NCBI RefSeq assembly: GCF_000717745.1
Contig: NZ_JOBH01000017.1
Span: 134,498 to 198,497 of the forward strand
DNA from: Streptomyces violens
GTDB taxonomy: Bacteria > Actinomycetota > Actinomycetes > Streptomycetales > Streptomycetaceae
Direction of reading: 5' to 3'
Length of the DNA stretch: 64,000 nucleotides
Under the pieces are notes generated by a model, which worked only from the letters and a program-made list of their open reading frames with translations, was not told the DNA's origin and did not search any database. Position numbers and translations under genes: made by a program. Positions 8,733 through 18,032 of the stretch are shown one piece after another; position 1 is the stretch's first letter; each line of letters opens with the position of its first letter.

Positions 8733-10196
8733 GTGTCGGTAGAAAGCACCACCGGACCGCTGACCACGGAGACCGGTGCTCCGGTCGCGGACAACCAGAA
8801 CAGCGAGACGGCCGGCATCGGCGGCCCCGGCCTGATCCAGGACCAGCTCCTGATCGAGAAGCTGGCGCACTTCAACCGCGAGCGCATCCCGGAGCGCATC
8901 GTGCACGCCCGTGGCGCCGGTGCGTACGGCACGTTCACTGTGACCGCGGACGTGACGAAGTACACCCGCGCGAAGTTCCTCTCCGAGGTCGGCAAGCAGA
9001 CCGAGACGTTCCTGCGCTTCTCGACCGTCGCGGGCAACCTCGGTGCGGCGGACGCGGTGCGTGACCCCCGCGGCTTCGCGCTGAAGTTCTACACCGAAGA
9101 GGGCAACTACGACCTCGTCGGCAACAACACCCCGGTGTTCTTCATCAAGGACGCCATCAAGTTCCCGGACTTCATCCACACCCAGAAGCGCGACCCGTAC
9201 ACCGGCTCGCAGGAGGCGGACAACGTCTGGGACTTCTGGGGGCTGAGCCCGGAGTCGACCCACCAGGTGACCTGGCTGTTCGGTGACCGCGGCATCCCCG
9301 CGTCCTACCGCCACATGGACGGTTTCGGCTCGCACACGTTCCAGTGGAACAACGAGGCGGGCGAGGTCTTCTGGGTCAAGTACCACTTCAAGACCGACCA
9401 GGGCATCAAGTGCCTCACCACGGACGAGGCCAACAAGCTCGCCGGTGAGGACCCCGACAGCCACCAGCGGGACCTGCGCGAGTCCATCGAGCGCGGCGAC
9501 TTCCCGAGCTGGACCGTCGGTGTGCAGATCATGCCCGCCGCCGAGGCCGCCAACTACCGCTTCAACCCGTTCGACCTGACCAAGGTCTGGCCGAAGGCGG
9601 ACTACCCGGTCATCGAGATCGGCAAGCTGGAGCTGAACCGCAACCCGCAGAACATCTTCGCCGAGGTCGAGCAGTCGATCTTCTCCCCGCACCACTTCGT
9701 GCCGGGCATCGGCCCCTCGCCCGACAAGATGCTGCAGGGCCGCCTCTTCGCGTACGGCGACGCGCACCGCTACCGCGTCGGCATCAACGCCGACCACCTG
9801 CCGGTGAACCGCCCGCACGCCACCGAGGCGCGCAGCCACGGCCGGGACGGCGCGCTGTACGACGGCCGGCACGGCGGCCAGAAGAACTACGAGCCGAACA
9901 GCTTCGGCGGCCCGGCCGAGACCGGCCGTGCGCTGTGGCAGCCGCTGCCGGTGAACGGTACGAGCGGTGAGACCGCGGCGCCCTCGCACGCCGAGGACGA
10001 CGACTTCGTGCAGGCGGGCAACCTCTACCGCCTGATGTCGGAGGACGAGAAGGACCGTCTGATCAACAACCTCGCGGGCTTCATCTCGAAGGTCTCGCGC
10101 GATGACATCGCGCAGCGCGCCATCGAGAACTTCCGCAAGGCGGACGCGGACTACGGCAAGCGACTGGAGGCCGCGGTCCAGGCCCTGCGCGGCTGA
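8733..10196 (+). CDS. catA: monofunctional heme catalase
   Basis: The 487-residue catalase has the family length of a small-subunit clade enzyme. Visible are the N-terminal [13 protein letters not shown], the active-site segment [20 protein letters not shown] with the catalytic His, the distal Asn in [12 protein letters not shown], and the proximal heme-ligand motif [14 protein letters not shown]. The chosen start is GTG 8733, seven bases after AGGAGG at 8722-8727; upstream in-frame codons lie inside the promoter. It detoxifies H2O2 in the cytoplasm. Regulation by the divergent Fur-family gene is likely from the palindrome in its promoter. Confidence 0.97.
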   Translation: MSVESTTGPLTTETGAPVADNQNSETAGIGGPGLIQDQLLIEKLAHFNRERIPERIVHARGAGAYGTFTVTADVTKYTRAKFLSEVGKQTETFLRFSTVAGNLGAADAVRDPRGFALKFYTEEGNYDLVGNNTPVFFIKDAIKFPDFIHTQKRDPYTGSQEADNVWDFWGLSPESTHQVTWLFGDRGIPASYRHMDGFGSHTFQWNNEAGEVFWVKYHFKTDQGIKCLTTDEANKLAGEDPDSHQRDLRESIERGDFPSWTVGVQIMPAAEAANYRFNPFDLTKVWPKADYPVIEIGKLELNRNPQNIFAEVEQSIFSPHHFVPGIGPSPDKMLQGRLFAYGDAHRYRVGINADHLPVNRPHATEARSHGRDGALYDGRHGGQKNYEPNSFGGPAETGRALWQPLPVNGTSGETAAPSHAEDDDFVQAGNLYRLMSEDEKDRLINNLAGFISKVSRDDIAQRAIENFRKADADYGKRLEAAVQALRG

Positions 10197-10221
10197 CCGG
10201 TCACACTGTACGGACCGCGTC

Positions 10222-10282
10222 GTCCGGGGCCCCTTCACCCCGGACAGAGGAGGCCGGCTGCCCTCGGGCGGCCGGCCTCCTC
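10222..10282 (+). terminator. tandem terminator hairpins after catalase
   Basis: Two hairpins in series: GTCCGGGG/CCCCGGAC (10222-10245) and the 12-bp GAGGAGGCCGGC/GCCGGCCTCCTC (10247-10282). They lie between the catalase and the convergent CBS gene, so either may serve both strands. Confidence 0.8.
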
Positions 10283-10327
10283 GGCGTTTCCGACCCGGCC
10301 GCAGCGAACAGGCCGGGCCAAAGCGGG

Positions 10328-10735
10328 TCAGGCAGGTACCGCCGTGGCCCGCTCCCGGGCGCCCGAGCGGCAGCGCATGATGTCGCGTACGGACACCACG
10401 CCGACCGGCTCCCGGTCGTCCAGGACGATCAAGTGACGGAAGCCGCCGTGCACCATCGCGATGGCGGCCTCGTCCAGGGTCCACTCCGGAGCGGCGAAGA
10501 CCACGTCCGTGGTGGTGTGGCTCTGTGCGGTCTCGCGGTCGGGGTTCTCCCCGGCGCCGAGGGAATTGAGGATGTCGCGCTCGGTGAGGATGCCGAGTCC
10601 GCCGGCGTCGGCGTCCAGGACGACGGCCGCGCCGACGCGCCGTGCCGCCATCAGATGTGCTGCCTGCCGGAGAGTGTGTGCGGGCCCGATGGTGAGGACC
10701 ACCGTGCTCATGGCGTCGCGGACGTACATGGGCAT
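10328..10735 (-). CDS. CBS-domain pair protein
   Basis: A 135-residue protein made of two CBS motifs: VRDAMSTVVLTIGPAHTLRQAA...GILTERDIL (about 5-60) and TTDVVFAAPEWTLDEAAIAM...GVVSVRDIM (about 74-122). Such stand-alone Bateman modules bind adenine nucleotides and sense energy state; no partner is fused or adjacent. The start at 10735 is 12 bases after AAGGAGG; ATG 10729 is an alternative. It converges on catA. Confidence 0.9.
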   Translation of the reverse strand: MPMYVRDAMSTVVLTIGPAHTLRQAAHLMAARRVGAAVVLDADAGGLGILTERDILNSLGAGENPDRETAQSHTTTDVVFAAPEWTLDEAAIAMVHGGFRHLIVLDDREPVGVVSVRDIMRCRSGARERATAVPA

Positions 10736-10864
10736 GGAGTGGAGCCACCTCCTTGGTGAGACCCCGCGGAGGACATTCCCGGCGCCGGAAGCGCCTGGAG
10801 AAAAATTTCACAAACGCACAAGCGGGGGGATTCTCATGTTCACATGCTCCATGGCGTGCGACAA

Positions 10865-10901
10865 GGGGCGCGTGAGGGCCGGTCTCCCGGTCACGCGCCC
10901 C
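10865..10901 (-). terminator. terminator after hisN
   Basis: An 11-bp stem GGGGCGCGTGA/TCACGCGCCCC with a 15-base loop, 45 bases past the hisN stop. The remainder of 10736-10946 shows nothing else I can name. Confidence 0.7.
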
Positions 10902-10946
10902 AAGGCGCCGTTTGAAAATCCCCGGGAGTGACCACGGGGCGGAGGC

Positions 10947-11741
10947 TCAGTCCCGCAGGTAGCTCAGCAGGTCCTCGTGCAGCAGGCCGTTGGAGGCCGC
11001 CGCGTTGCCGCTGTGCGGGCCCGGGGCCCCGTCCAGGCCCGTGAAGCGTCCGCCGGCCTCCTGTACGACGACGGAGCAGGCCGCCATGTCCCACAGCGAC
11101 AGCTCCGGCTCGGCGCAGATGTCCACGGAGCCCTCGGCCACCATCATGTAGGGCCAGAAGTCGCCGTACGCGCGGGTCCGCCAGACCTCCCGCGACAGGT
11201 CCAGGAAGCCGCCCAGAGTGCCGCGCTCCTCCCAGCCGGTGAGCGAGGAGTAGGCGAACGACGCGTCCTGGATGCGCCCGACGCTCGACACCTGGAGACG
11301 CTGGGCTGAGGTCAGGCTGCGGCCGGTGTAGGCGCCCAGCCCCTCGGCGGCCCACCAGCGGCGGTGCAGCGCGGGTGCGGAGACCACGCCGACGACCGGA
11401 CGGTCCCCGCCCTCGCCGCGCTCCATGAGGGCGATCAGGGTGGCCCACACGGGCACCCCGCGCACGTAGTTCTTCGTGCCGTCGATCGGGTCGATGATCC
11501 AGCGGCGCGGCCCGGACCCCTCGGAGCCGAACTCCTCGCCGAGCACCGCGTCCCGCGGCCGGGCGCGTGCGAGCTGGCCGCGGATGAGCTCTTCGGCCGC
11601 CTTGTCGGCCTCGCTCACCGGGGTCATGTCCGGTTTGGTCTCGACCTTCAGGTCGAGTGCCTTGAACCGTTCCATGGTCGCGGCGTCCGCGGCGTCCGCG
11701 AGGACGTGGGCGAGACGGAGATCATCGTGGTAGTCGGCCAT
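10947..11741 (-). CDS. hisN: histidinol-phosphatase, inositol-monophosphatase family
   Basis: 264 residues with the IMPase metal/phosphate signature: GEEFG near 69-73, WIIDPIDGTKNYVRG near 85-99 (catalytic Asp pair), and the C-terminal LSLWDMAACSVVVQEAGG. In Streptomyces this paralogue is HisN, which dephosphorylates L-histidinol phosphate in histidine biosynthesis; the position near aroA and rsgA matches the S. coelicolor order as I recall it. No Shine-Dalgarno precedes the ATG, and TAGTGT lies only six bases upstream on the minus strand, so a leaderless transcript is possible. A general inositol phosphatase is the alternative. Confidence 0.85.
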   Translation of the reverse strand: MADYHDDLRLAHVLADAADAATMERFKALDLKVETKPDMTPVSEADKAAEELIRGQLARARPRDAVLGEEFGSEGSGPRRWIIDPIDGTKNYVRGVPVWATLIALMERGEGGDRPVVGVVSAPALHRRWWAAEGLGAYTGRSLTSAQRLQVSSVGRIQDASFAYSSLTGWEERGTLGGFLDLSREVWRTRAYGDFWPYMMVAEGSVDICAEPELSLWDMAACSVVVQEAGGRFTGLDGAPGPHSGNAAASNGLLHEDLLSYLRD

Positions 11742-11856
11742 GTGCGAACACTATCTTTCCCGGTACCTGAGCACGGAAAATCCCGCGTTCGCCGCGGAGC
11801 GTGGCGGTTTCCGGAAACCCCCTCCGCACCTGTCGGCAGTCCTTTGGTCCGGACCC

Positions 11857-11894
11857 TTGACACCACCTGGTGGGGCGTCAATTCTGTGCGCACA
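11857..11894 (+). promoter_or_regulatory. tetR promoter region with two small palindromes
   Basis: TTGACA at 11857-11862, then the palindrome CCACC-T-GGTGG (11863-11873) and the palindrome TGTGCGCACA (11885-11894). The -10 is unclear. Either palindrome could be the autoregulatory operator of the TetR protein, or act on the divergent hisN. Confidence 0.45.
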
Positions 11895-11929
11895 CCGGCC
11901 ATATGGGCACTACGGCCTGGGAGGCAACG

Positions 11930-12628
11930 ATGCCCGCAGCGCGTGATTCCTTACTGGACGCCGCCTATGCGGCGCTCGAAGTACGGCCCTGGGCAGGCGT
12001 CCGGATGGTCGATGTCGCGGCCGCGGCGGGGGTCTCCCGGCAGACCCTCTACAACGAGTTCGGCAGCAAACAGGGGCTCGCGCGCGCCCTGGTGCGCCGT
12101 GAGACCGAGGGCTATCTGTCGGGAGTGGAGCGCATCCTGGCCCGGCCCGCCGCCGGTCCGCCCACGGCCGGTCCGCCCGCCGAGGGGGCCGCGCGCCCGT
12201 CGTCCCTGCCCGAAGAAGCCCAGGCCAGGCTGGCCGCGGCGGCCGACTGGACGCTGCGTACCGCCCGCGCCAACCCCCTCGTACGGGCCGTGCTCACCGG
12301 CTGCTGGAACGAGCGGCTGCCCTCGCCCGCCGACCAGTCGCTCCCGTTGCCGGTGCCCGGACCCCGCACGGGCTTCCCCGTGGTGCCGCCGCCCGTCGAG
12401 GCGCCGCTGCCCGGGCCGAGCGAGCTGGTCGGCCGGTTCAGCGACCGGGCGGTGGCCGCGCTGGAGGCGGACTGGCCCAAGGAGGAGCTGACCGAGCTGG
12501 GCACGGCGTGCACGACGGCGGTCCGGCTCACCCTGTCCTGCGTGGTCGCACCCGCCGATCCCGAGGAGGTCGGGCGGCTCGTCCGCAGCGCGTTCGCGGG
12601 CCTGCCGCGCCATCAGGCCGCGCACTGA
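11930..12628 (+). CDS. TetR-family transcriptional regulator
   Basis: A 232-residue protein with an N-terminal TetR helix-turn-helix (RDSLLDAAYAALEVRPWAGV then VDVAAAAGVSRQTLYNEFGS, about residues 5-50). The ligand-binding part is divergent and contains a Pro/Ala/Gly-rich insert (RPAAGPPTAGPPAEGAARPS) around residues 78-100. ATG 11930 is preceded by GGGAGG; an in-frame ATG at 11903 would add nine residues but lacks a ribosome site. It is divergent from hisN and converges on an SMR exporter gene, a plausible but unproven target. Confidence 0.88.
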   Translation: MPAARDSLLDAAYAALEVRPWAGVRMVDVAAAAGVSRQTLYNEFGSKQGLARALVRRETEGYLSGVERILARPAAGPPTAGPPAEGAARPSSLPEEAQARLAAAADWTLRTARANPLVRAVLTGCWNERLPSPADQSLPLPVPGPRTGFPVVPPPVEAPLPGPSELVGRFSDRAVAALEADWPKEELTELGTACTTAVRLTLSCVVAPADPEEVGRLVRSAFAGLPRHQAAH

Positions 12629-12650
12629 ATGCGGGGCGCGCGGGCCGGTA

Positions 12651-12710
12651 CCGGGCTCCCGGCGCGCGACCCGGTCGGTGCCGGGCTCCCGGCGCGTGAC
12701 CCGGTCGGTG
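12651..12710. repeat. tandem duplication of a 30-bp GC-rich unit
   Basis: 12651-12680 and 12681-12710 are the same 30 bases with one difference (GCGCGCGACC versus GCGCGTGACC). It sits in the convergent gap between the TetR and SMR genes. Confidence 0.95.
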
Positions 12711-12724
12711 CGCCGGGCCGGGCA

Positions 12725-13048
12725 TCAGTGCGCCGAGCCCGAGAACTGCAGTCCGATCGCGCCCGCGATGACCAGCGTGATCGAGACGATCTTCACGGTC
12801 GACACCACGTCGCCGAGGAAGACCATGCCGTACACCGCCGTGCCGGCCGCGCCGAGCCCGGTCCACACCGCGTACGCCGGACCCACGTCCAGCTTCTTCA
12901 GCGAGAGGGTCAGCAGTCCGAAGCTGCCGAGCGCGAAGACGCAGAAGGCGATCGTGGGCCAGAGTCGCGTGAAGCCGTGCGAGAGCTTCAGGCACACCGC
13001 GAAGCCCGTCTCCAGAAGTCCCGCGACCACGACGAGCAGCCACGCCAT
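12725..13048 (-). CDS. SMR-family small multidrug/guanidinium exporter
   Basis: 107 residues with four hydrophobic helices. The essential membrane glutamate is at residue 13 (VVAGLLETGFAVCLKLSHGF), and the GPAYAVWTGLGAAGT segment of helix 3 is present. The family works as dual-topology dimers exchanging protons for cations; SugE/Gdx members export guanidinium and Qac/EmrE members export drugs. The sequence cannot settle which. I saw no guanidine riboswitch in the 116 bases upstream. GGAGG lies about 9 bases before the start. Confidence 0.9.
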   Translation of the reverse strand: MAWLLVVVAGLLETGFAVCLKLSHGFTRLWPTIAFCVFALGSFGLLTLSLKKLDVGPAYAVWTGLGAAGTAVYGMVFLGDVVSTVKIVSITLVIAGAIGLQFSGSAH

Positions 13049-13164
13049 CAGTTTGCCTCCGTCGGTTCGGTGACCGCTTCGCCCAGTCCTGATGTGATTA
13101 TGCAGTTACCACGGCCTCGCGGCAGCTACCTTTGCGCATCGGTCGCCAACGCTCTGGCGATCCG

Positions 13165-14172
13165 TCAGTCGCCCTCGCGCCGCTCCCGGGTGGCCAGCAG
13201 CCGGCGCAGCGAGTAGAGCCGGGCCGGGTCGGCGTGCCCGTCGGCCACCCATTGGTCCAGCGCACACTCCGGCTCGTCGTGGCTGCACGCGCGCGGGCAC
13301 CCTTCCGTGCCCGGTACCAGGTCGGGGAAGGCCTGGATCACCCGCGAGGGATCGACGTGGTGCAGCCCGAACGACCGCACGCCGGGCGTGTCGATCACCC
13401 AGCCCCGGTCGTCCGGCAGCGGCAGGGCCAGCGCCGACGTCGTCGTGTGCCGGCCGCGCCCGGTGACCGCGTTGACGTGCCCGGTGGCCCGCTTCCGCAG
13501 CGGCACAAGGGAGTTGACCAGCGTGGTCTTGCCCACGCCGGAGTGGCCGACGAAGGCCGTGATCCGGCCGGCCAGCCGCTCGCGCACCCGGTCGGCAGCG
13601 GCGCCGTCGGTCAGCTCGTCGCGGTTGGTGACGATGTACGGGACGCCCAGCGCGCCGTAGGACTCCAGCAGCGTGTCCGGCGACGCCAGGTCGGACTTGG
13701 TGAGGACGAGCAGCGGTTCCAGGCCCGCGTCGTACGCCGCGACCAGGCAGCGGTCGATCAGCCGGGGCCGCGGCTCCGGGTCGGCGAGCGCGGTGACGAT
13801 CGCCAGCTGGTCGGCGTTGGCGACCACCACCCGCTCGAACGGATCGTCGTCGTCGGCCGTGCGGCGCAGCACGGACGTGCGCGGCTGGACCCGCACGATG
13901 CGCGCGAGCGTGTCCTTGGCACCGGTGAGGTCGCCGACGACCATGACCCGGTCGCCGACCACCACGCTCTTGCGGCCCAGCTCACGCGCCTTCATCGCGG
14001 TGACCGTGCGGTCCTCGATCAGGCACGTGATGCGGCCCCGGTCGACCGTGAGGACCAGGCCCTCGCTGGCGTCCTCGTGCTTCGGGCGGATGTTCGTCCG
14101 CGGACGGTTGCCCTTGCGGTTCGGGCGGATCCGGACGTCGTCCTCGTCGGGGTTCTTGCCGTAGCGGCGCAT
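13165..14172 (-). CDS. rsgA: ribosome small-subunit-dependent GTPase A
   Basis: The 335-residue circularly permuted GTPase has an OB-fold N-terminal region (about 35-95). The motifs are in permuted order: G4 TKSD (158-161), G1 GHSGVGKT (209-216) and G3 DTPG (261-264). A C-terminal zinc knuckle follows with C292, C296, H298 and C303. RsgA assists late 30S maturation. The first 30 residues are basic, as in other actinobacterial members. It begins 12 bases after aroA and is likely co-transcribed. Confidence 0.96.
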   Translation of the reverse strand: MRRYGKNPDEDDVRIRPNRKGNRPRTNIRPKHEDASEGLVLTVDRGRITCLIEDRTVTAMKARELGRKSVVVGDRVMVVGDLTGAKDTLARIVRVQPRTSVLRRTADDDDPFERVVVANADQLAIVTALADPEPRPRLIDRCLVAAYDAGLEPLLVLTKSDLASPDTLLESYGALGVPYIVTNRDELTDGAAADRVRERLAGRITAFVGHSGVGKTTLVNSLVPLRKRATGHVNAVTGRGRHTTTSALALPLPDDRGWVIDTPGVRSFGLHHVDPSRVIQAFPDLVPGTEGCPRACSHDEPECALDQWVADGHADPARLYSLRRLLATRERREGD

Positions 14173-14184
14173 CGGGGCGGACTC

Positions 14185-15549
14185 TCAAGCTCTCCGGGCG
14201 GGGGCCGTCGCCGGGCTGAGCATGTCCGTCCACATCTCGGGGAAGTCGGGCAGGGTCTTGGCCGTGGTCGCCACGTTCTCCACCTCGACGCCCTTGACGA
14301 CCAGGCCGAGCAGCGCGCCGGCGGTGGCCATGCGGTGGTCGTCGTACGTGTGGAAGACGCCGCCGTGCAGCGGGCGCGGCCGGATGTGCAGCCCGTCGGC
14401 GGTCTCGGTGACGTCGCCGCCGAGGCCGTTGATCTCCTTGGTGAGCGCCGCGAGCCGGTCGGTCTCGTGGAGCCGCAGGTGGGCGACGCCGCGCAGCACG
14501 GACTCGGAGTCCGCGAGGGCCGCGACCGCCGCGATGCCCGGGGTCAGCTCGCCGACCTCGCTCAGGTCGATGTCGATGCCGTGGATGCGGCCGCTGCCCT
14601 TGAAGGTCAGGCCCTGCTCGGTCAGCTCGCAGGAACCGCCCATTTCGGTGAAGATCTCGCGCAGCGCGTCGCCCGGCTGAGTGGTGTGCTCGGGCCAGTC
14701 CGGGATGGTGACCCGGCCGCCGGTGACCAGCGCGGCGGCCAGGAACGGCTGGGCGTTGGACAGGTCCGGCTCGACGACCAGGTCGCGGCCGAGCAGCGCG
14801 CCCGGGGTGACCCGCCAGACGTTCGGCTCGCCGCCGGACTCGGGAGTGTCCACCTGGGCGCCGACCGCTCGCAGCATGTCCACGGTCATCCGGATGTGCG
14901 GCATGGACGGCAGCGTGCTGCCCACGTGCCGTACCTCCACGCCCTGGTTGAAGCGCGGCGCGGACAGCAGCAGGGCGCTGACGAACTGCGAGGAGGAGGA
15001 CGCGTCGATCTCGACCCGGCCGCCGTCCAGGCCGCCCTTGCCGTGCACCGTCATCGGGAGGGCGCCGCGGTTGTCGTCGTCGATACGGGCGCCGAGGGCG
15101 CGCAGCCCTTCGATGACGCCGCCCAGCGGACGCTCGTACGACCGCGGGTCGCCGTCGAACCGGACCGGGCCGTCGGCCAGCGCCGCGACCGGCGGCAGGA
15201 AGCGCATGACCGTACCGGCGTTGCCGACGTCGACGGTGGTGGGGCCGTGCAGCCCGGCGGGGATCACGCGCCACGCCTCGCCGGTGCCGTCGGGCTCGCC
15301 GGCGGGGGAGGAGTTGGAGGAGATGGTCTCCTCGATGCCCACGCCCATCGTGCGCAGTGCCTGGGCCATCAGGAGGGTGTCGCGGGAGCGCAGCGGGCGG
15401 CGCAGCCAGCCGGGCTCGGAGGAGAGGGCGGCCAGGACCAGGCCACGGTTGGTGACCGACTTGGAGCCGGGCACGGTGACGGTCGCGTCGACCGCTCCGG
15501 AAGCGGTGGGGGCCGGCCAGAGGGCGGAGTGTGCGGGGCTCTCGGTCAT
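14185..15549 (-). CDS. aroA: 3-phosphoshikimate 1-carboxyvinyltransferase (EPSP synthase)
   Basis: 454 residues, the sixth step of the shikimate pathway. The PEP/shikimate-3-phosphate motifs are seen: [17 protein letters not shown] (about 29-45), [16 protein letters not shown] (near 115-130; the usual GNAGTxxR), and [14 protein letters not shown] near the C terminus. ATG 15549 (MTESPAHS) is chosen; an in-frame GTG at 15558 would add three residues. It precedes rsgA by 12 bases. The pairing aroA-rsgA is common in Streptomyces. Confidence 0.96.
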   Translation of the reverse strand: MTESPAHSALWPAPTASGAVDATVTVPGSKSVTNRGLVLAALSSEPGWLRRPLRSRDTLLMAQALRTMGVGIEETISSNSSPAGEPDGTGEAWRVIPAGLHGPTTVDVGNAGTVMRFLPPVAALADGPVRFDGDPRSYERPLGGVIEGLRALGARIDDDNRGALPMTVHGKGGLDGGRVEIDASSSSQFVSALLLSAPRFNQGVEVRHVGSTLPSMPHIRMTVDMLRAVGAQVDTPESGGEPNVWRVTPGALLGRDLVVEPDLSNAQPFLAAALVTGGRVTIPDWPEHTTQPGDALREIFTEMGGSCELTEQGLTFKGSGRIHGIDIDLSEVGELTPGIAAVAALADSESVLRGVAHLRLHETDRLAALTKEINGLGGDVTETADGLHIRPRPLHGGVFHTYDDHRMATAGALLGLVVKGVEVENVATTAKTLPDFPEMWTDMLSPATAPARRA

Positions 15550-15647
15550 GTAGCTCACTTTAATGGCTCACCAGGGGTGCGGATCTTGATCAAATGGGGT
15601 GCAACCTGTACGAAACATGGCACTGCTAAGGCGGCGCCGCGTATGTC

Positions 15648-16364
15648 TCACAGCCGCAGCAGCCACCGGCCGCCGCCGAACAGCGAGCAGAGCGCCACCA
15701 GGTGGAAGAAACCGAGCCAGACCGCGGCCGGCACGTTCGTCAGGCGGGCGAGCTGGTCCGGGTCGGAGTCCACGGTGCCTCCGGAGCGTCTGCGCTTCCC
15801 CTGGATCTCGAACGGCGGCCGCACCCCGCCCAGCAGCAGGAACCACACCACCGCGTACGCGAACGCCGCCTGTACCTCCGCGGTGGTCAGCCAGGAGACC
15901 AGGAAGAACGCCGCACCGGCGAGTACCACCGTGAGAATGCCGTATGCGTTCCGCGTCATGATCAGCATCGCCAGCAGCAGGGCCGTCGCGCCCCACAGCA
16001 GGGCCGTGATGTGGCCGGCGGCGAGCAGCGCGGCACCGGCCAGACCGAGCAGTGAGGGCGCGGTGTAGCCGGCCGCGGCGGTCAGGATCATGCCGAGGCC
16101 GGTCGGCTTGCCGCGGCTGACGGTCAGCCCGGAGGTGTCCGAGTGCAGACGGATGCCGTCCAGCTTCCGGCCGGTCAGCAGGGCCACGAGGCCGTGCCCG
16201 CCCTCGTGCGCGATGGTGATGGCATTACGGGATATCCGCCAGGCGCTGTAGGGGAGCACCACCGCCAGTGCGACCACGGCCGTAGCCACGACCAGCCAGA
16301 ACGACGGATCGGGCTGTGTGGCGAAAACTCGATCCCATACGTCGGTGATGTGCTCGGTGTCCAT
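15648..16364 (-). CDS. M50-like membrane metalloprotease
   Basis: A 238-residue polytopic membrane protein with a metalloprotease HEGGH motif (ITIAHEGGHGLVALLTGRKL, about residues 48-67) placed at the start of a hydrophobic core, and about six membrane spans. This is the arrangement of the small actinobacterial peptidase M50B-like proteins. Substrate unknown; site-2-type regulated proteolysis or simple membrane quality control are options. The start ATG 16364 has GGGGAGAG immediately upstream. It is divergent from the SRAP gene with only 35 bases between. Confidence 0.8.
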   Translation of the reverse strand: MDTEHITDVWDRVFATQPDPSFWLVVATAVVALAVVLPYSAWRISRNAITIAHEGGHGLVALLTGRKLDGIRLHSDTSGLTVSRGKPTGLGMILTAAAGYTAPSLLGLAGAALLAAGHITALLWGATALLLAMLIMTRNAYGILTVVLAGAAFFLVSWLTTAEVQAAFAYAVVWFLLLGGVRPPFEIQGKRRRSGGTVDSDPDQLARLTNVPAAVWLGFFHLVALCSLFGGGRWLLRL

Positions 16365-16377
16365 CTCTCCCCTTGCT

Positions 16378-16389
16378 GTGCCATGGCAC
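16378..16389. promoter_or_regulatory. perfect 12-bp palindrome in a divergent gap
   Basis: GTGCCATGGCAC lies midway between the M50 and SRAP start codons and must overlap one or both promoters. Candidate operator. Confidence 0.4.
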
Positions 16390-16399
16390 TGTGGCATAC

Positions 16400-17218
16400 A
16401 TGTGCGGACGGTATGCGGCGAGCAGGCGGCCCGAGGATCTGGTGGGGATCTTCGAGGTCGAGAAGTGGGAGCCCGAGGAGACCCTGGCACCCGACTGGAA
16501 TGTCGCCCCCACCAAGAACGTCTACGCGGTGCTCGAACGCCCCGTCAAAGACGCCCAGGACCGGCGGCCGGTTCGCCAGCTGCGGCCTTTGAAGTGGGGC
16601 CTGGTCCCGTCGTGGGCCAAATCACCCGACGTCGGCGTGAAGATGATCAACGCCAGGGCGGAGACGGTCCACGAGAAGCCGTCCTTCAAGAAGCCCTTCG
16701 CGGCCCGCCGCTGCCTGCTCCCCGGCGACGGCTATTTCGAGTGGGTGACCGGCGTGGGGGAGCGGCAGCTGGAGGAGCAGGGCCGGAAGAAGCGCCCCCG
16801 CAAGCAGCCGTACTTCGTCACGCCGGCCGACGGCGCGGTGATGGCGATGGCCGGGCTGTACGAGTTCTGGCGCGACCCGACGCTGCCGCCGGACCACCCA
16901 CAGGCGTGGTGGACGACCTGCTCGGTGGTCACCACGGCCGCCGAGACCACGCCGCTGGCCGGCGCCTCCGGTGACGCGGGCCCGCAGTCCCTCGCCGACA
17001 TCCACCCCCGGATGCCGCTGGTCCTGCCGCCCGACCGCTGGGACGCCTGGCTGAACCCGGCCACCACCGACATCGAGGAGCTGCGCGCGCTGCTCGCCCC
17101 GCCGCCCGCCGGGATGATGCGTGCCTACCCCGTCTCCACGGAGGTCAGCAACGTCCGCAACAACAGCCCCGAGCTGGTGAAGGAGCTGGCGGCGCCGGAG
17201 GAGGAAACGCTCTTCTGA
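16400..17218 (+). CDS. SOS-response-associated peptidase (SRAP/HMCES/YedK)
   Basis: 272 residues. The start is fixed by the invariant catalytic Cys2 (MCGRYA), exposed after Met removal. Also present are WNVAPTKNV, the NARAET DNA-binding motif (about 81-86), GDGYFEW and the active-site HPRMPLVL histidine. YedK/HMCES forms a thiazolidine cross-link with abasic sites in single-stranded DNA and protects them. No Shine-Dalgarno precedes ATG 16400, which is unusual here; the transcript may be leaderless. An upstream in-frame ATG at 16373 would bury Cys2 and is rejected. Confidence 0.95.
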   Translation: MCGRYAASRRPEDLVGIFEVEKWEPEETLAPDWNVAPTKNVYAVLERPVKDAQDRRPVRQLRPLKWGLVPSWAKSPDVGVKMINARAETVHEKPSFKKPFAARRCLLPGDGYFEWVTGVGERQLEEQGRKKRPRKQPYFVTPADGAVMAMAGLYEFWRDPTLPPDHPQAWWTTCSVVTTAAETTPLAGASGDAGPQSLADIHPRMPLVLPPDRWDAWLNPATTDIEELRALLAPPPAGMMRAYPVSTEVSNVRNNSPELVKELAAPEEETLF

Positions 17219-17265
17219 CCGTGCCCCGTCCCGGTGGGCGCGGCCGCCCGGGGCAGGATGGCTCC

Positions 17266-17901
17266 ATGAGTGAGAGCGAGACGGTCGGCACACCGGCGGG
17301 CGAGGCCCGGATCACCTGGCACCACGCCGAGGGCACGGCGCGCACGGTGCTCGCCGTGAGCCACGGCGCGGGCGGCGGCATCGAGGCGCGGGACCTGGCG
17401 GCACTGGCCGCGGCGCTCCCGGAGCGCGGCGTCACGGTCGCGCTCGTCGAGCAGCCCTGGCGGGTGGCGGGCAAGAAGCTGGCGCCCGCGCCGAAGACCC
17501 TGGACGCGGCCTGGACGGCGCTGTGGCCCGCGCTGCGGAAGCCCGGGCTGCCGGTCGTCGCGGGCGGGCGGAGTGCGGGGGCGCGGGTGGCCTGCCGTAC
17601 AGCGCGTGAGCTCGGCGCGCACGCCGTGCTCGCCCTCAGCTTCCCGCTGCACCCGCCGGGCAAGCCGGAGAAGTCCCGCGCCGACGAGCTCACCGGCGCC
17701 GGCGTGCCCACCCTGGTGATCCAGGGCGGCCGCGACCCCTTCGGGCGCCCCGAGGAGTTCCCCGAGGGCACCGAGATCGTCGAGGTACCGCACGCCGATC
17801 ACGGCTTCGCCGTACCGAAGAAGGCACCCATCGGCCAGGACGAGGCGCTCATGCTGATCGTGGAGGCGGCCGCCGAGTGGCTCGTCGGGCTGCCCGACTG
17901 A
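17266..17901 (+). CDS. alpha/beta-hydrolase (KANL3/Tex30-like)
   Basis: A 211-residue single-domain alpha/beta hydrolase. The oxyanion strand reads VLAVSHGAGGG (about 28-38), the nucleophile elbow GGRSAGARVA with Ser near 104, then the acid region LVIQGGRDPFGRPEEF and the catalytic His in VPHADHGF. There is no signal peptide, so it is a cytoplasmic esterase/thioesterase-like enzyme of unknown substrate. It follows the SRAP gene by 47 bases. Confidence 0.85.
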   Translation: MSESETVGTPAGEARITWHHAEGTARTVLAVSHGAGGGIEARDLAALAAALPERGVTVALVEQPWRVAGKKLAPAPKTLDAAWTALWPALRKPGLPVVAGGRSAGARVACRTARELGAHAVLALSFPLHPPGKPEKSRADELTGAGVPTLVIQGGRDPFGRPEEFPEGTEIVEVPHADHGFAVPKKAPIGQDEALMLIVEAAAEWLVGLPD

Positions 17902-17950
17902 CCTCCGCGGCGCCTCGGAGCGGCCGGTCGCGGCGCTTCCGGAGAAGTGC

Positions 17951-17977
17951 GGGAATGCACGGCGCCCCCGCTCTGTT
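17951..17977 (+). promoter_or_regulatory. SigR-dependent promoter (sigRp2-like)
   Basis: GGGAAT at 17951-17956, an 18-base spacer, then GTT at 17975-17977. This matches the known SigR consensus GGGAAT-N18-GTT exactly. It predicts a start of transcription near 17984, upstream of the codons for a longer SigR isoform. Confidence 0.88.
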
Positions 17978-18032
17978 GTCCGGGTCGTAGGCAGGTACGT
18001 ACTGGTACGCACGAGGAATGGGAGTCCACCGC

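Noticed and set aside
13049..13164. Possible guanidine riboswitch upstream of the SMR exporter
   Set aside because: None of the conserved guanidine-I, -II or -III core sequences are visible on the relevant strand.
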